Assembly (NCBI GenBank): GCA_934621705.1
Contig: CAKTUP010000048.1
Span: forward strand, 1 to 13,740
Origin: an uncultured Petrimonas sp.
Lineage (GTDB): Bacteria > Bacteroidota > Bacteroidia > Bacteroidales > Dysgonomonadaceae
Length of the DNA: 13,740 nucleotides
Reading direction: 5' to 3'
Shown: positions 7,296 to 13,740 of the stretch, piece by piece
Numbering within the stretch: the first letter of the stretch is position 1
Layout of the letters: every line of letters starts with the position of its first letter
The notes under the pieces: generated by a model
Databases searched by the model: none
Told to the model about the DNA's origin: nothing
The model's input: the letters and a program-made list of their open reading frames with translations, nothing else
Program-made: the position numbers and the translations under genes

Positions 7296-7463
7296 TTAAA
7301 TATTTACTTGCTTTTCAATATTTAGGTGTGCTTGTAAATACTCTTTTATTTGTTCGTTACTTTTCCCATATAAATCTGCCGAAATTCTATCTTTTATTTC
7401 TCGGAAAGTTTTGACAGTATCGAATCCTTTTTTAGTTTTTTCTATATCTTTTTCAGTCTTCAT
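7296..7463 (-). CDS. Small PIN-associated protein, probable antitoxin
   Basis: This short gene encodes 55 residues: it begins MKTEKDIEKTKKG and continues FDTVKTFREIKDRISADLY, then KSNEQIKEYLQ. It is highly charged and helical. Its ATG (7461-7463) lies inside the 3' end of the PIN gene, so the two overlap by 11 bases in different frames and are probably translationally coupled. Small proteins with an FD-V-x-x-x-R-x-I-x-D-x-I-S core and a later EYL motif next to PIN-domain proteins are familiar from Bacteroidetes and Cyanobacteria as type II antitoxins. I infer that it binds and blocks the PIN toxin. There is no obvious DNA-binding domain, so autoregulation by this protein is uncertain. The toxin-first order is less common for PIN pairs of the VapBC type. 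Confidence 0.75.
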   Translation of the reverse strand: MKTEKDIEKTKKGFDTVKTFREIKDRISADLYGKSNEQIKEYLQAHLNIEKQVNI

Positions 7464-7914
7464 ATTCTAAAATTTCTTTTGGAGATCTTATCTCAAGCGC
7501 TAAATAGTTCATTCTCAAATTCACAGAGTTGTAACCTCTAATTCTATAAACATTAACTATGTGTTTAAAGTTCCAACTCACTAAAATATCAACTTTATTT
7601 AAAGTTGCCGCCGCTATGTGCAAACAATCACTGAAACTTGTTTCTCCTACAACTTTTTCTTCAATATACTTTTCGGCAAGACGAATCGCCTCGTCTCCTA
7701 TGACAATTCTTTCCATATTAGCTTTGGGTAAGTCTTTGAAATATTCACGCACGTTTTCCGGCGCATTCGTTAATTCGACTTCCGATAAGTTAGAAAAAAC
7801 ACAAATAACTTTTCCAAGCTTCACTCTTTCAAACAGCTGGAGTGTAGCCTCTTCGAATTCGTTGTCAAAAACACCTCCAAAAACCGAAGTATCAAAATAA
7901 AAACGTTGTTTCAT
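7453..7914 (-). CDS. PIN-domain protein, probable RNase toxin
   Basis: The 153-residue protein is a PIN domain of the VapC-like nuclease superfamily. It shows Asp8 in YFDTSVFGG, Glu45/Glu47 in SEVEL, Asp96 in FSDCLHIAAA and the following VSWNFKH strand (112-118), which together form the metal-binding acidic site. PIN toxins cleave RNA, often tRNA or rRNA, when freed of antitoxin. The start at 7914 lies 20 bases after a TATCTTTG element on the minus strand. Its 3' end overlaps the small partner gene by 11 bases. The subgroup, with a short N-terminus straight into the FDTSV strand and a C-terminal tail (SPKEILEYED), is widespread in Bacteroidetes and Cyanobacteria. Target RNA is unknown. The gene appears complete. 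Confidence 0.88.
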   Translation of the reverse strand: MKQRFYFDTSVFGGVFDNEFEEATLQLFERVKLGKVICVFSNLSEVELTNAPENVREYFKDLPKANMERIVIGDEAIRLAEKYIEEKVVGETSFSDCLHIAAATLNKVDILVSWNFKHIVNVYRIRGYNSVNLRMNYLALEIRSPKEILEYED

Positions 7915-7933
7915 ATCGCTTTTTTCTGAATGT

Positions 7934-7941
7934 CAAAGATA
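7934..7941 (-). promoter_or_regulatory. -7 element of the PIN toxin-antitoxin operon
   Basis: The minus strand reads TATCTTTG, a full TAnnTTTG match, 20 bases before the PIN start. The -33 position falls in the T-run of the pepD terminator, so promoter and upstream terminator nearly overlap. Confidence 0.5.
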
Positions 7942-7958
7942 ACTGTTTTATTGGCAAT

Positions 7959-7984
7959 AAAAAAGCGAGCCAAAACTCGCTTTT
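7959..7984 (-). terminator. pepD terminator
   Basis: On the minus strand AAAAGCGAG (7984-7976), a 6-base loop and CTCGCTTTT (7969-7961) form a 9-bp stem, continued by more T to 7959. It lies 7 bases beyond the pepD stop. The stem shares the AAAAGCGA word with the pnp terminator. Confidence 0.8.
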
Positions 7985-7991
7985 CTCAATA

Positions 7992-9461
7992 TCATTCAAC
8001 ACACTTCACCGGAACATTTTCCAAAATCCGAACCAGGTAATCCCAGAACTTCCCAACGGATGAAATCTTCATTTTCTCGTCGGGCGAATGCACGTCGGTC
8101 ATATCGGGGCCGATGGAAATCATATCCAGATTTGGGTACTTTTCGAGGAAAAGGCCGCATTCCAACCCGGCGTGAATGGCTTTCACTTTAGCGGTTTTGT
8201 TATACAGGCTGCGATACTCTTTCTTGGCCAGTTTGAGTATTTGAGAATCGGTATTCGGTTGCCAGCCGGGATATCCGTCGTTGTGGGTAACTTTAGCGCC
8301 GGCCAAGTCGAAAACGGTGGAAACCATGTTCACGATGTCGTGTTTACGCGACTCCACCGAACTGCGCTGACTGGTACCGATTTCTATCGTGTAATCTTTG
8401 AGCATTTTCACCGATGCCAGGTTGGTGGAAGTTTCCACCAGGCCGTTGATATCGAAACTCATGCTGATAACTCCGTGCGGACAGGCATAAATGGCTTGTA
8501 TCAATTTTTCGGCAACACTTTTTTTAATGATTTTCGAAGGTATTTGCACCGATTCGAGTTGAATATCCAAATTAGGATCTGTTTTTTGGTATTCGTTTTG
8601 AACCTGGGCAAGGAAAACATTCAGTTTCACGCGGATATCTTCCTTGTACTTTTCTTTCACGCCCACCACGGCATACGCTTCGCGTGCGATGGCATTGTGC
8701 AGGTTTCCGCCGCCGATTTCCGACAATACTATACCGTATTTCTTGCGCATCAGTGAATGAAGGAAACGGTTCAGAATCTTATTGGCGTTTCCAAATCCTT
8801 TGTCGATATCGCTTCCCGAGTGTCCGCCGCGAAGCCCTTTCACCTGCACTTTGAACCAGAAATATTTTTTGGGAGCGTCTTTTGGTTTGTACTTAAAATA
8901 AGCTTTGGTGCCTTTTCCACCGGCACAACCGATATAAATTTCGCCTTCTTCTTCGGTATCCAGGTTCAGTAAAATCTCTCCCGTAAAAAATCCGGGTTGA
9001 AGCGAGTTGGCGCCGGTTAATCCGGTTTCTTCGTCAACGGTAAAGAGCGCTTCAATTTTTCCGTGCGCGATGTCGTCCGCGGCCAAAACAGCCAGTTGCG
9101 CGGCAACCCCGATGCCGTTATCGGCTCCCAGCGTGGTTCCGTTTGCTTTCACCCAATCGCCGTCGATAATTGTTTCAATGGAATCATTGTCGAAATCGTG
9201 CGTAACATCGCTGTTTTTCTCGCAAACCATATCCACGTGCGATTGCAAAATAACCGTCTGCACGTCTTCCTTGTCTGGTGTGGCGGGTTTCGTTATCAGC
9301 ACGTTTCCTGCTTTATCCTGCTTGGCTTCAAGATTATGCTCTTTGGCAAAGTTCAGTAAATAGGCGATGATTTTTTCTTCTTTCTTTGATGGACGAGGAA
9401 TCTGGGTGATATCGTAAAAATAGTTCCAAATTGCTGCCGGTTGTAAATCTTTGATTGTCAT
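7992..9461 (-). CDS. pepD: Aminoacyl-histidine dipeptidase (Xaa-His dipeptidase, M20C)
   Basis: PepD is a cytoplasmic dinuclear zinc dipeptidase that hydrolyses Xaa-His dipeptides such as carnosine, and other dipeptides. The 489 residues match the family length. Metal and catalytic residues are visible: His75 and Asp77 in QSHVDMVCEKN, the bridging Asp114 in LGADNGIG, the catalytic Glu144-Glu145 in DEETG, Asp168 in LNLDTEE, and His458 in VHSPDE. The lid domain lies between, with GLRGGHSG at about 209-216. The gene is intact. It starts 49 bases downstream of the unrecognised 110-residue gene, with tandem heptamers in the gap and no TAnnTTTG element there, so it may be read from the upstream promoter near 9881. 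A hairpin terminator follows the stop. Confidence 0.96.
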   Translation of the reverse strand: MTIKDLQPAAIWNYFYDITQIPRPSKKEEKIIAYLLNFAKEHNLEAKQDKAGNVLITKPATPDKEDVQTVILQSHVDMVCEKNSDVTHDFDNDSIETIIDGDWVKANGTTLGADNGIGVAAQLAVLAADDIAHGKIEALFTVDEETGLTGANSLQPGFFTGEILLNLDTEEEGEIYIGCAGGKGTKAYFKYKPKDAPKKYFWFKVQVKGLRGGHSGSDIDKGFGNANKILNRFLHSLMRKKYGIVLSEIGGGNLHNAIAREAYAVVGVKEKYKEDIRVKLNVFLAQVQNEYQKTDPNLDIQLESVQIPSKIIKKSVAEKLIQAIYACPHGVISMSFDINGLVETSTNLASVKMLKDYTIEIGTSQRSSVESRKHDIVNMVSTVFDLAGAKVTHNDGYPGWQPNTDSQILKLAKKEYRSLYNKTAKVKAIHAGLECGLFLEKYPNLDMISIGPDMTDVHSPDEKMKISSVGKFWDYLVRILENVPVKCVE

Positions 9462-9481
9462 AATTTGTATTTATTTTAGTG

Positions 9482-9509
9482 TTAGATGTTAGATGTTAGA
9501 TGTTTGATG
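9482..9509. repeat. Heptanucleotide tandem repeat (TTAGATG)
   Basis: Three exact copies of TTAGATG (9482-9502) and one variant TTTGATG (9503-9509) fill most of the 49-base gap between pepD and the upstream gene. The array ends one base before the neighbouring stop codon triplet. Confidence 0.9.
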
Positions 9510-9510
9510 T

Positions 9511-9843
9511 TTAAGATGATACACAATCTTCATACTTAGCAAGCGTTTTTTCCAACATATCTTCCAATTCTTGGTGCGTATGAAAAATAGCTAATCCGGC
9601 ATCCATTCTCTCTACAACTTTCTCCAAATAGTGTTTATTTGCCAAAAACACGGGATCGTTTGCATACGTTTCATAAGCCACGGCGGGTTCTTGCAGGGAG
9701 TTTTCGATTGCCGGCATTTCATCTTCCGCGTCTAAATCAACATCAAACGCGTATTGCACTTCGCCTTTATCAAAAGAATGGAGAAAATCCAAAATCTTTC
9801 CGAGAGCAATTCTATTGTTTATCGTGAGATGCATCTTATCCAT
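9511..9843 (-). CDS. Unrecognised acidic protein with antitoxin-like C-terminus
   Basis: I do not recognise this 110-residue protein. It is cytoplasmic by appearance, with no signal or membrane segment. It is acidic, with a cluster around residues 34-43 (DVDLDAEDEM). The C-terminal half is helical, and its end (MDAGLAIFHTHQELEDMLEK) resembles the G-x-x-x-x-x-x-EE-x-x-x-x-L tail of some small antitoxins that pair with RelE/ParE toxins. No toxin gene lies next to it. The frame extends upstream to an ATG at 9900, but a promoter-like TTTG-N20-TACTTTTA (minus strand, 9905-9874) sits inside that extension. I therefore chose the ATG at 9843; 9834 is a possible alternative. It lies upstream of pepD on the same strand. 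Confidence 0.6.
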   Translation of the reverse strand: MDKMHLTINNRIALGKILDFLHSFDKGEVQYAFDVDLDAEDEMPAIENSLQEPAVAYETYANDPVFLANKHYLEKVVERMDAGLAIFHTHQELEDMLEKTLAKYEDCVSS

Positions 9844-9873
9844 ATCGGCGGATTTTTTTATTTGTTTAGGTGA

Positions 9874-9905
9874 TAAAAGTACAAGAAAAAATGTAGCCAA
9901 GCAAA
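9874..9905 (-). promoter_or_regulatory. Probable promoter of the 9843 gene and perhaps pepD
   Basis: The minus strand shows TTTG (9905-9902), 20 bases, then TACTTTTA (9881-9874), one mismatch from TAnnTTTG, about 30 bases before the ATG at 9843. Confidence 0.4.
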
Positions 9906-9955
9906 AATTTTAATATCTTTAAGACGAAAAATGATTTTTAATTGGCTATTTAAAC

Positions 9956-9963
9956 TATCTTTG
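9956..9963 (+). promoter_or_regulatory. -7 element of the small membrane protein/ompH operon
   Basis: TATCTTTG is a full TAnnTTTG match 21 bases before the ATG at 9985. It shows that an upstream in-frame ATG at 9931 is not the start. The -33 region is weak. Confidence 0.55.
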
Positions 9964-9984
9964 CGCCACAAATTTAAGAAAAAT

Positions 9985-10203
9985 ATGATAAAAACTTTAC
10001 TTTTGGGCATAGCTCTCCTTTTTATCGCCGTCTTGCTGATGGGCGTAAGGGTGTTCTTCAGCAAAAAAGGAGAATTTCCCAACACACACATCGGCGGAAG
10101 CAAAGCGATGAAAGACAGGGGTATAAGCTGCGCCACATCGCAAGACCGAGAAGCATCGGGCAGAGAAAGTTTGATCGAGAGAATGTTAAAAGAAAAAGTA
10201 TAA
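9985..10203 (+). CDS. Small conserved membrane protein
   Basis: The protein has 72 residues: an N-terminal transmembrane helix (about 3-25, MIKTLLLGIALLFIAVLLMG) followed by a short soluble tail with FPNTHIGGSKAMKDRGISC and TSQDREA. I recognise this pattern (GEFPNTHIGG, then a Cys before SQDREA) as a small conserved Bacteroidetes membrane protein of unknown function, though from memory only. The start at ATG 9985 fits the promoter element at 9956-9963 and the helix beginning at residue 3. It lies 19 bases before the OmpH-like gene, and both should be on one transcript, so it may serve in the envelope together with that chaperone. A single cysteine (Cys49) is the only candidate metal or redox residue. 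Function is unknown. Confidence 0.75.
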   Translation: MIKTLLLGIALLFIAVLLMGVRVFFSKKGEFPNTHIGGSKAMKDRGISCATSQDREASGRESLIERMLKEKV

Positions 10204-10222
10204 CACACAATTTTTTTGAGAA

Positions 10223-10888
10223 ATGAAAAATAACAATGCCTACATCATTGGAGGAGTTTTAGCCGTTGCCATCCTTATTCTGTACATTTTACATTTTACA
10301 TCGGCGCCGGGCAAAAGCGGAGGAAAAAATGGAGATTTCACCGCACTGTTGAACGACTCTTCCGTTACTTTGCCGATAGCTTACGTGAATGTGGATTCGC
10401 TTCTGACGAATTACAATTTCTGGAAAGATTTGAGCGAAGCATTAATGAGAACGGAAGAAAACTCGCGTGCAAGCCTAACACAAAAAGAACGTCAGTTTAA
10501 CGCAGCCGCACAGGAATTTCAACGAAAAGTGCAAAATAACGCGTTTTTAAGTCAGGAAAGATACGACCAAGAGCAGCAGCGCATTATGAAAATGCAACAG
10601 GAATACCAACAAATGGCCGAAAGATTGAGTCAGGAATTTGCCATAGAGCAGCAAAAATTGAATGCCGAACTCAACGATACGGTGCGGATACAAATGAAGG
10701 AATTCAACAAAACCAAAGGATATCAGATTATTTTCAGCAACACAGGTTCCGATAATATTTTATATGCCGATGAAAAGTATGACATTACCAAAGAAGTAAC
10801 CGACTTTTTAAACAAAAGATACGGCCCGGCAACGTCGGCCACAACCGGCACTGCCCCCAAAACTCCGGCTGCAACGGAAAACAAGTAA
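10223..10888 (+). CDS. OmpH/Skp-family periplasmic chaperone-like protein
   Basis: Skp/OmpH proteins are periplasmic trimers with coiled-coil arms that hold unfolded outer-membrane proteins. The 221 residues begin with a membrane anchor (about 7-25) in place of a cleavable signal. Then comes the beta-strand PIAYVNVDSLLTNYNF typical of the OmpH family, a long Gln/Glu-rich coiled coil (about 70-155) and the closing strands GYQIIFSNTGSDNILYADEKYDITKEV reduced to the usual ending (about 166-195). A low-complexity Thr/Ala/Pro tail follows. The anchor suggests an inner-membrane-attached form, common in Bacteroidetes. It follows the small membrane gene by 19 bases and is closed by a strong terminator at 10912-10947. 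Confidence 0.9.
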   Translation: MKNNNAYIIGGVLAVAILILYILHFTSAPGKSGGKNGDFTALLNDSSVTLPIAYVNVDSLLTNYNFWKDLSEALMRTEENSRASLTQKERQFNAAAQEFQRKVQNNAFLSQERYDQEQQRIMKMQQEYQQMAERLSQEFAIEQQKLNAELNDTVRIQMKEFNKTKGYQIIFSNTGSDNILYADEKYDITKEVTDFLNKRYGPATSATTGTAPKTPAATENK

Positions 10889-10911
10889 CCGTACGGTTTT
10901 AAATTATAACG

Positions 10912-10947
10912 AATAAGGTTCTTTGCAAAAAGAGCCTTATTTTTTTT
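10912..10947 (+). terminator. Terminator of the ompH-like operon
   Basis: AATAAGGTTCTTT (10912-10924) pairs with AAAGAGCCTTATT (10929-10941) in a 13-bp stem with one G-U pair and a GCAA loop, followed by T to 10947. Confidence 0.9.
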
Positions 10948-10954
10948 ATTTTTG
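10922..10954 (+). promoter_or_regulatory. Promoter of the glycosyltransferase gene, inside the terminator
   Basis: TATTTTTG (10947-10954) is a full TAnnTTTG match and begins in the last T of the terminator. A TTTG at 10922-10925 lies 21 bases upstream, in the hairpin. The start codon follows the -7 element by only 4 bases, so the message would be leaderless or nearly so. Confidence 0.45.
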
Positions 10955-10958
10955 CAAG

Positions 10959-12134
10959 ATGAAATATTGGCAGCCATACATAGAAAGACAGAAACCCGAG
11001 TATTTGCAAACCAACTATCCGGCGGATTTTGCAGCCGATAGGGTCGTGGTAATTCCCTGTTACAACGAAAAGGATTTACATATCACGCTCCAAAACCTTT
11101 GCGAATGCAAAACGCCGAAAGCGAAAACGCTGGTGGCGGTGATAATCAATTCGGGAGTTCTTTCCGGCGAAGAAGTAGTTTTGCAAAACCGAAAAACGTA
11201 TGACGAAGTTATCGGATTTGCGGCCGAAAATAACTCAGATACGCTTCGTTTTTTTCCGTTGATTTTCGAAAACCTTCCCCGAAAACACGCCGGCGTTGGC
11301 CTTGCCCGAAAAATCGGGATGGATTTAGCGGTTGAATATTTCCTGAACACCCAAAATCCCGAAGGGATAATTATTTCGTTAGATGCCGATTGCACCGTTT
11401 CGCCCAATTTCCTGGCCGGTATTTTCGCTGCCTACCGGCAAACGGCGGGGCTTTGCTGCACGGTGCAGAATTTTCGGCATCGGGTGGAAAACAACGATCC
11501 GCAACTCGAAAATGCCATTCGCCAATACGAGCAATATATCCGGTATTTCAGTGAAATGCTCCGGTTTGTAGGGTTTCCGTATTATTACCACACCATCGGT
11601 TCGGCGTTTTCGGTTTCGGCCGGTGCTTACGTCCGCTTTGGCGGAATGGGAAGGCAGCAAGGCGGCGAAGATTTTTATTTCCTGCAAAAGGTTTTCGCGC
11701 TGGGAAAAACTGCAAGGTTAGACGATGTTTTCGTTTATCCGATGGCGCGATATTCCGACAGAATTCCGTTCGGCACGGGCCCCGCGCTGCAAAAAATCAT
11801 TGACGAACCCGACGGCCAAATGAAAACGTACCGTTTCGAGGCTTTCGCCGCGCTTAAAGAGTTTTTCGATTTACGGCAATCGTTTTTCAAACAAGACACT
11901 GAGTTTATCCGGCAAAAAATAGCGCAACTGCATCCGGCGATAGTTCAGTTTTCGGAAGAAACAGGCGTGTTATTTGAAATCGAAGATTGCAACCAAAACT
12001 GTGCCACGCTGCAATCTTTTGAAAAGCGTTTTTTTCATCACTTCAACGCGTTTAAAATCGTTAAATTTCTCAACTTCTCGCATTCCACTCATTTCACACT
12101 CGATAAACTCCCTTCCCAAACTAACATATTTTGA
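10959..12134 (+). CDS. Family 2 glycosyltransferase
   Basis: The 391-residue protein has the GT-A fold of family 2 glycosyltransferases, which transfer a sugar from a nucleotide-sugar donor. Visible are VVVIPCYNE (29-37) at the start of the nucleotide-binding domain, the metal-binding DAD in SLDADCTVSPN (142-144), the acceptor region around GSAFSVSAGAYVRFGGM (214-230), and GGEDFYFLQKV (235-245), which supplies the usual E-D catalytic pair. There is no transmembrane segment, so it should act in the cytoplasm or at the membrane surface. Donor and acceptor cannot be told, and no other polysaccharide or O-antigen genes surround it. The ATG at 10959 is preferred over 10923 because the upstream one lies inside the preceding terminator. 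The C-terminal 100 residues are helical and basic, and I do not recognise them. Confidence 0.88.
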   Translation: MKYWQPYIERQKPEYLQTNYPADFAADRVVVIPCYNEKDLHITLQNLCECKTPKAKTLVAVIINSGVLSGEEVVLQNRKTYDEVIGFAAENNSDTLRFFPLIFENLPRKHAGVGLARKIGMDLAVEYFLNTQNPEGIIISLDADCTVSPNFLAGIFAAYRQTAGLCCTVQNFRHRVENNDPQLENAIRQYEQYIRYFSEMLRFVGFPYYYHTIGSAFSVSAGAYVRFGGMGRQQGGEDFYFLQKVFALGKTARLDDVFVYPMARYSDRIPFGTGPALQKIIDEPDGQMKTYRFEAFAALKEFFDLRQSFFKQDTEFIRQKIAQLHPAIVQFSEETGVLFEIEDCNQNCATLQSFEKRFFHHFNAFKIVKFLNFSHSTHFTLDKLPSQTNIF

Positions 12135-12164
12135 ATAATTCTTGGAAAATATGCCCGTTTTCAG

Positions 12165-12172
12165 TAATTTTG
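12165..12172 (+). promoter_or_regulatory. -7 element of the MarC-family gene
   Basis: TAATTTTG matches TAnnTTTG. A TTGG at 12142-12145 is 19 bases upstream as a weak -33. The expected leader is about 45 bases. Confidence 0.5.
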
Positions 12173-12220
12173 CACTCAAATTGAAAGAGTACCCTTTCAT
12201 TATTCTAAAATCCGGTTACA

Positions 12221-12829
12221 ATGCTGCCCATTAACATCTTAGAAATAATCAGTGTTTTCATTGTCTTGTTCTCCATTATCGATGTAACAGGCGCAGTACC
12301 TATTTTCCTGAATCTCAAGAGCCAGGGGCGTACCATCCATCCCGAAAAAGCGGCTTTTTACTCTTTCATCGTTCTCACCGTGTTTCTTTTTGTGGGCGAA
12401 TGGATCCTGAAACTCTTTCAAGTAGATATTTCGGCGTTTGCCGTTGCGGGAGCCATTGTTTTGCTCATCCTTTCCATAGAAATGATTTTTGGAGTGGAAA
12501 TTTTCAAGAACGACAGCACCGCTACCGGAAATTCTTCGACCCTTTTCCCGGTGGTTTTTCCGCTCATTGCCGGCCCGGGAAGTTTTACTACGCTTCTCTC
12601 CATGAGGGCGGAATACCACGTGCTAAACATCATAATTGCCGTAGTTTTAAACCTTATCATCGTTTATTTGGTATTGCGGTATTTAGGTTTTGTGAAAAAA
12701 TTGTTAGGCGAAAGCGGCGCGTATATCCTGCGCAAGTTCTTCGGCGTTATTCTTATGGCCATTTCCGTAAAGCTGCTCACATCCAATATGAGCGCGCTTA
12801 TTGAAACGGTAAGTGGAGCGGGAATGTAA
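12221..12829 (+). CDS. MarC family integral membrane protein
   Basis: The 202-residue protein is of the MarC/UPF0056 family: six predicted membrane helices with the two hallmark segments FSIIDVTGAVPIFLNL (17-32) and FPVVFPLIAGPGSFTTLL (about 108-125), which form an internal repeat-like pair with a conserved Pro/Gly turn. Length and motifs are normal. The family was once linked to multiple antibiotic resistance in E. coli, but that link did not hold up, and the transported substrate, if any, is unknown. The gene has its own promoter element at 12165-12172 and no clear terminator after it; a heptamer repeat begins 9 bases beyond its stop. Confidence 0.92.
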   Translation: MLPINILEIISVFIVLFSIIDVTGAVPIFLNLKSQGRTIHPEKAAFYSFIVLTVFLFVGEWILKLFQVDISAFAVAGAIVLLILSIEMIFGVEIFKNDSTATGNSSTLFPVVFPLIAGPGSFTTLLSMRAEYHVLNIIIAVVLNLIIVYLVLRYLGFVKKLLGESGAYILRKFFGVILMAISVKLLTSNMSALIETVSGAGM

Positions 12830-12837
12830 TCCAATTT

Positions 12838-12858
12838 GGGATCTGGGATCTGGGATCT
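12838..12858. repeat. Heptanucleotide tandem repeat (GGGATCT)
   Basis: Three exact copies of GGGATCT are followed by degenerate copies (GGGATT, GGGATGG) to about 12871. It lies between marC-type and eno genes, in noncoding DNA. Confidence 0.9.
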
Positions 12859-12960
12859 GGGATTGGGATGGAAACATCACGACCGCCCATAACTTTAAAC
12901 GTTAAACTTTCCCCGTATCCATCTTTTTATTAACATTTAACCTAAGTTTCCAATAAATAC

Positions 12961-12991
12961 TTTCTATTTTCTGTAAAAATCAGTATATTTG
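12961..12991 (+). promoter_or_regulatory. eno promoter
   Basis: TATATTTG (12984-12991) fully matches the -7 consensus, and TTTC at 12961-12964 lies exactly 19 bases upstream as a -33 with three of four bases. The start near 12997 would leave a leader of about 80 bases. Confidence 0.6.
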
Positions 12992-13026
12992 TACGCTCAA
13001 AAAAATAGCGGATTTGTTTAGTTATC

Positions 13027-13047
13027 AATTTGCAAATTAATCGATTA
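13027..13047. promoter_or_regulatory. Two adjoining palindromes in the eno leader
   Basis: AATTTGCAAATT (13027-13038) and TAATCGATTA (13038-13047) are perfect palindromes sharing one base. They lie downstream of the expected start of transcription. They could be protein-binding sites or chance in AT-rich DNA. Confidence 0.3.
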
Positions 13048-13048
13048 G

Positions 13049-13740
<692 letters not shown>

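Noticed and set aside
8088..8756. 222-residue plus-strand frame
   Set aside because: It is antisense to pepD, His/Phe-rich, and has no promoter or motif.
9482..9509. CRISPR-like array
   Set aside because: The units are 7 bases with no spacers and no cas genes nearby. It is a simple tandem repeat.
9931..9984. Upstream ATG 9931 for the small membrane protein
   Set aside because: It precedes the TATCTTTG promoter element. Starting at 9985 puts the membrane helix right at the N-terminus.
12239..12804. Frames on both strands across the MarC gene
   Set aside because: The MarC reading has the expected helices and hallmark motifs. The others are basic, low-quality frames.

Overview
The window looks like a Bacteroidota chromosome, most likely order Bacteroidales. 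Three things point there. Good matches to the Bacteroidetes promoter -7 element TAnnTTTG sit just upstream of most genes on both strands. The gene content is typical of the phylum: an OMP_b-brl type C-terminus, a C39 peptidase ABC exporter with a small HlyD-like partner, an OmpH/Skp protein preceded by a tiny conserved membrane protein, and a secreted EEP-family protein. Ribosome-binding sites are AT-rich and without clear Shine-Dalgarno motifs. Family or genus cannot be fixed from what is visible.

Layout. (1) 1-2902, plus strand: the tail of an outer-membrane beta-barrel gene, a peptidase-containing ABC exporter that is frameshifted between its ABC signature and Walker B and carries a palindromic repeat in frame inside its peptidase domain, and a mini-HlyD membrane protein. 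Together they look like a peptide export operon. (2) 2903-3210: a gene-free stretch with a consensus promoter, several hairpins and a strong bidirectional terminator. It is a candidate small RNA locus. (3) 3211-5361, minus: pnp (polynucleotide phosphorylase). (4) 5499-6187, plus: a HigB/HigA toxin-antitoxin operon with a textbook promoter and operator-like inverted repeats. (5) 6210-7914, minus: a secreted endonuclease/exonuclease/phosphatase-family protein, a 55-residue small protein and a PIN-domain toxin, the last two overlapping by 11 bases as a second toxin-antitoxin pair. (6) 7992-9843, minus: pepD (Xaa-His dipeptidase) and an unrecognised acidic protein with an antitoxin-like C-terminus. 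(7) 9956-10947, plus: a small membrane protein and an OmpH-like chaperone in one operon, closed by a strong terminator. (8) 10947-12829, plus: a family 2 glycosyltransferase and a MarC-family membrane protein, each with its own promoter element. (9) 12830 to the end: a heptamer tandem repeat, a promoter, a long leader and the first half of enolase.

The housekeeping genes (pnp, pepD, ompH-like, eno) appear to stand as short independent units. The accessory elements between them are two toxin-antitoxin pairs, the damaged exporter operon, the palindromic repeat and the heptamer repeats. The observations most worth following are the palindromic element inserted in frame in the C39 domain, the single-base frameshift in the same gene, the candidate RNA at about 2944-3192, and the PIN partner gene at 7296-7463, which is short enough to be overlooked.
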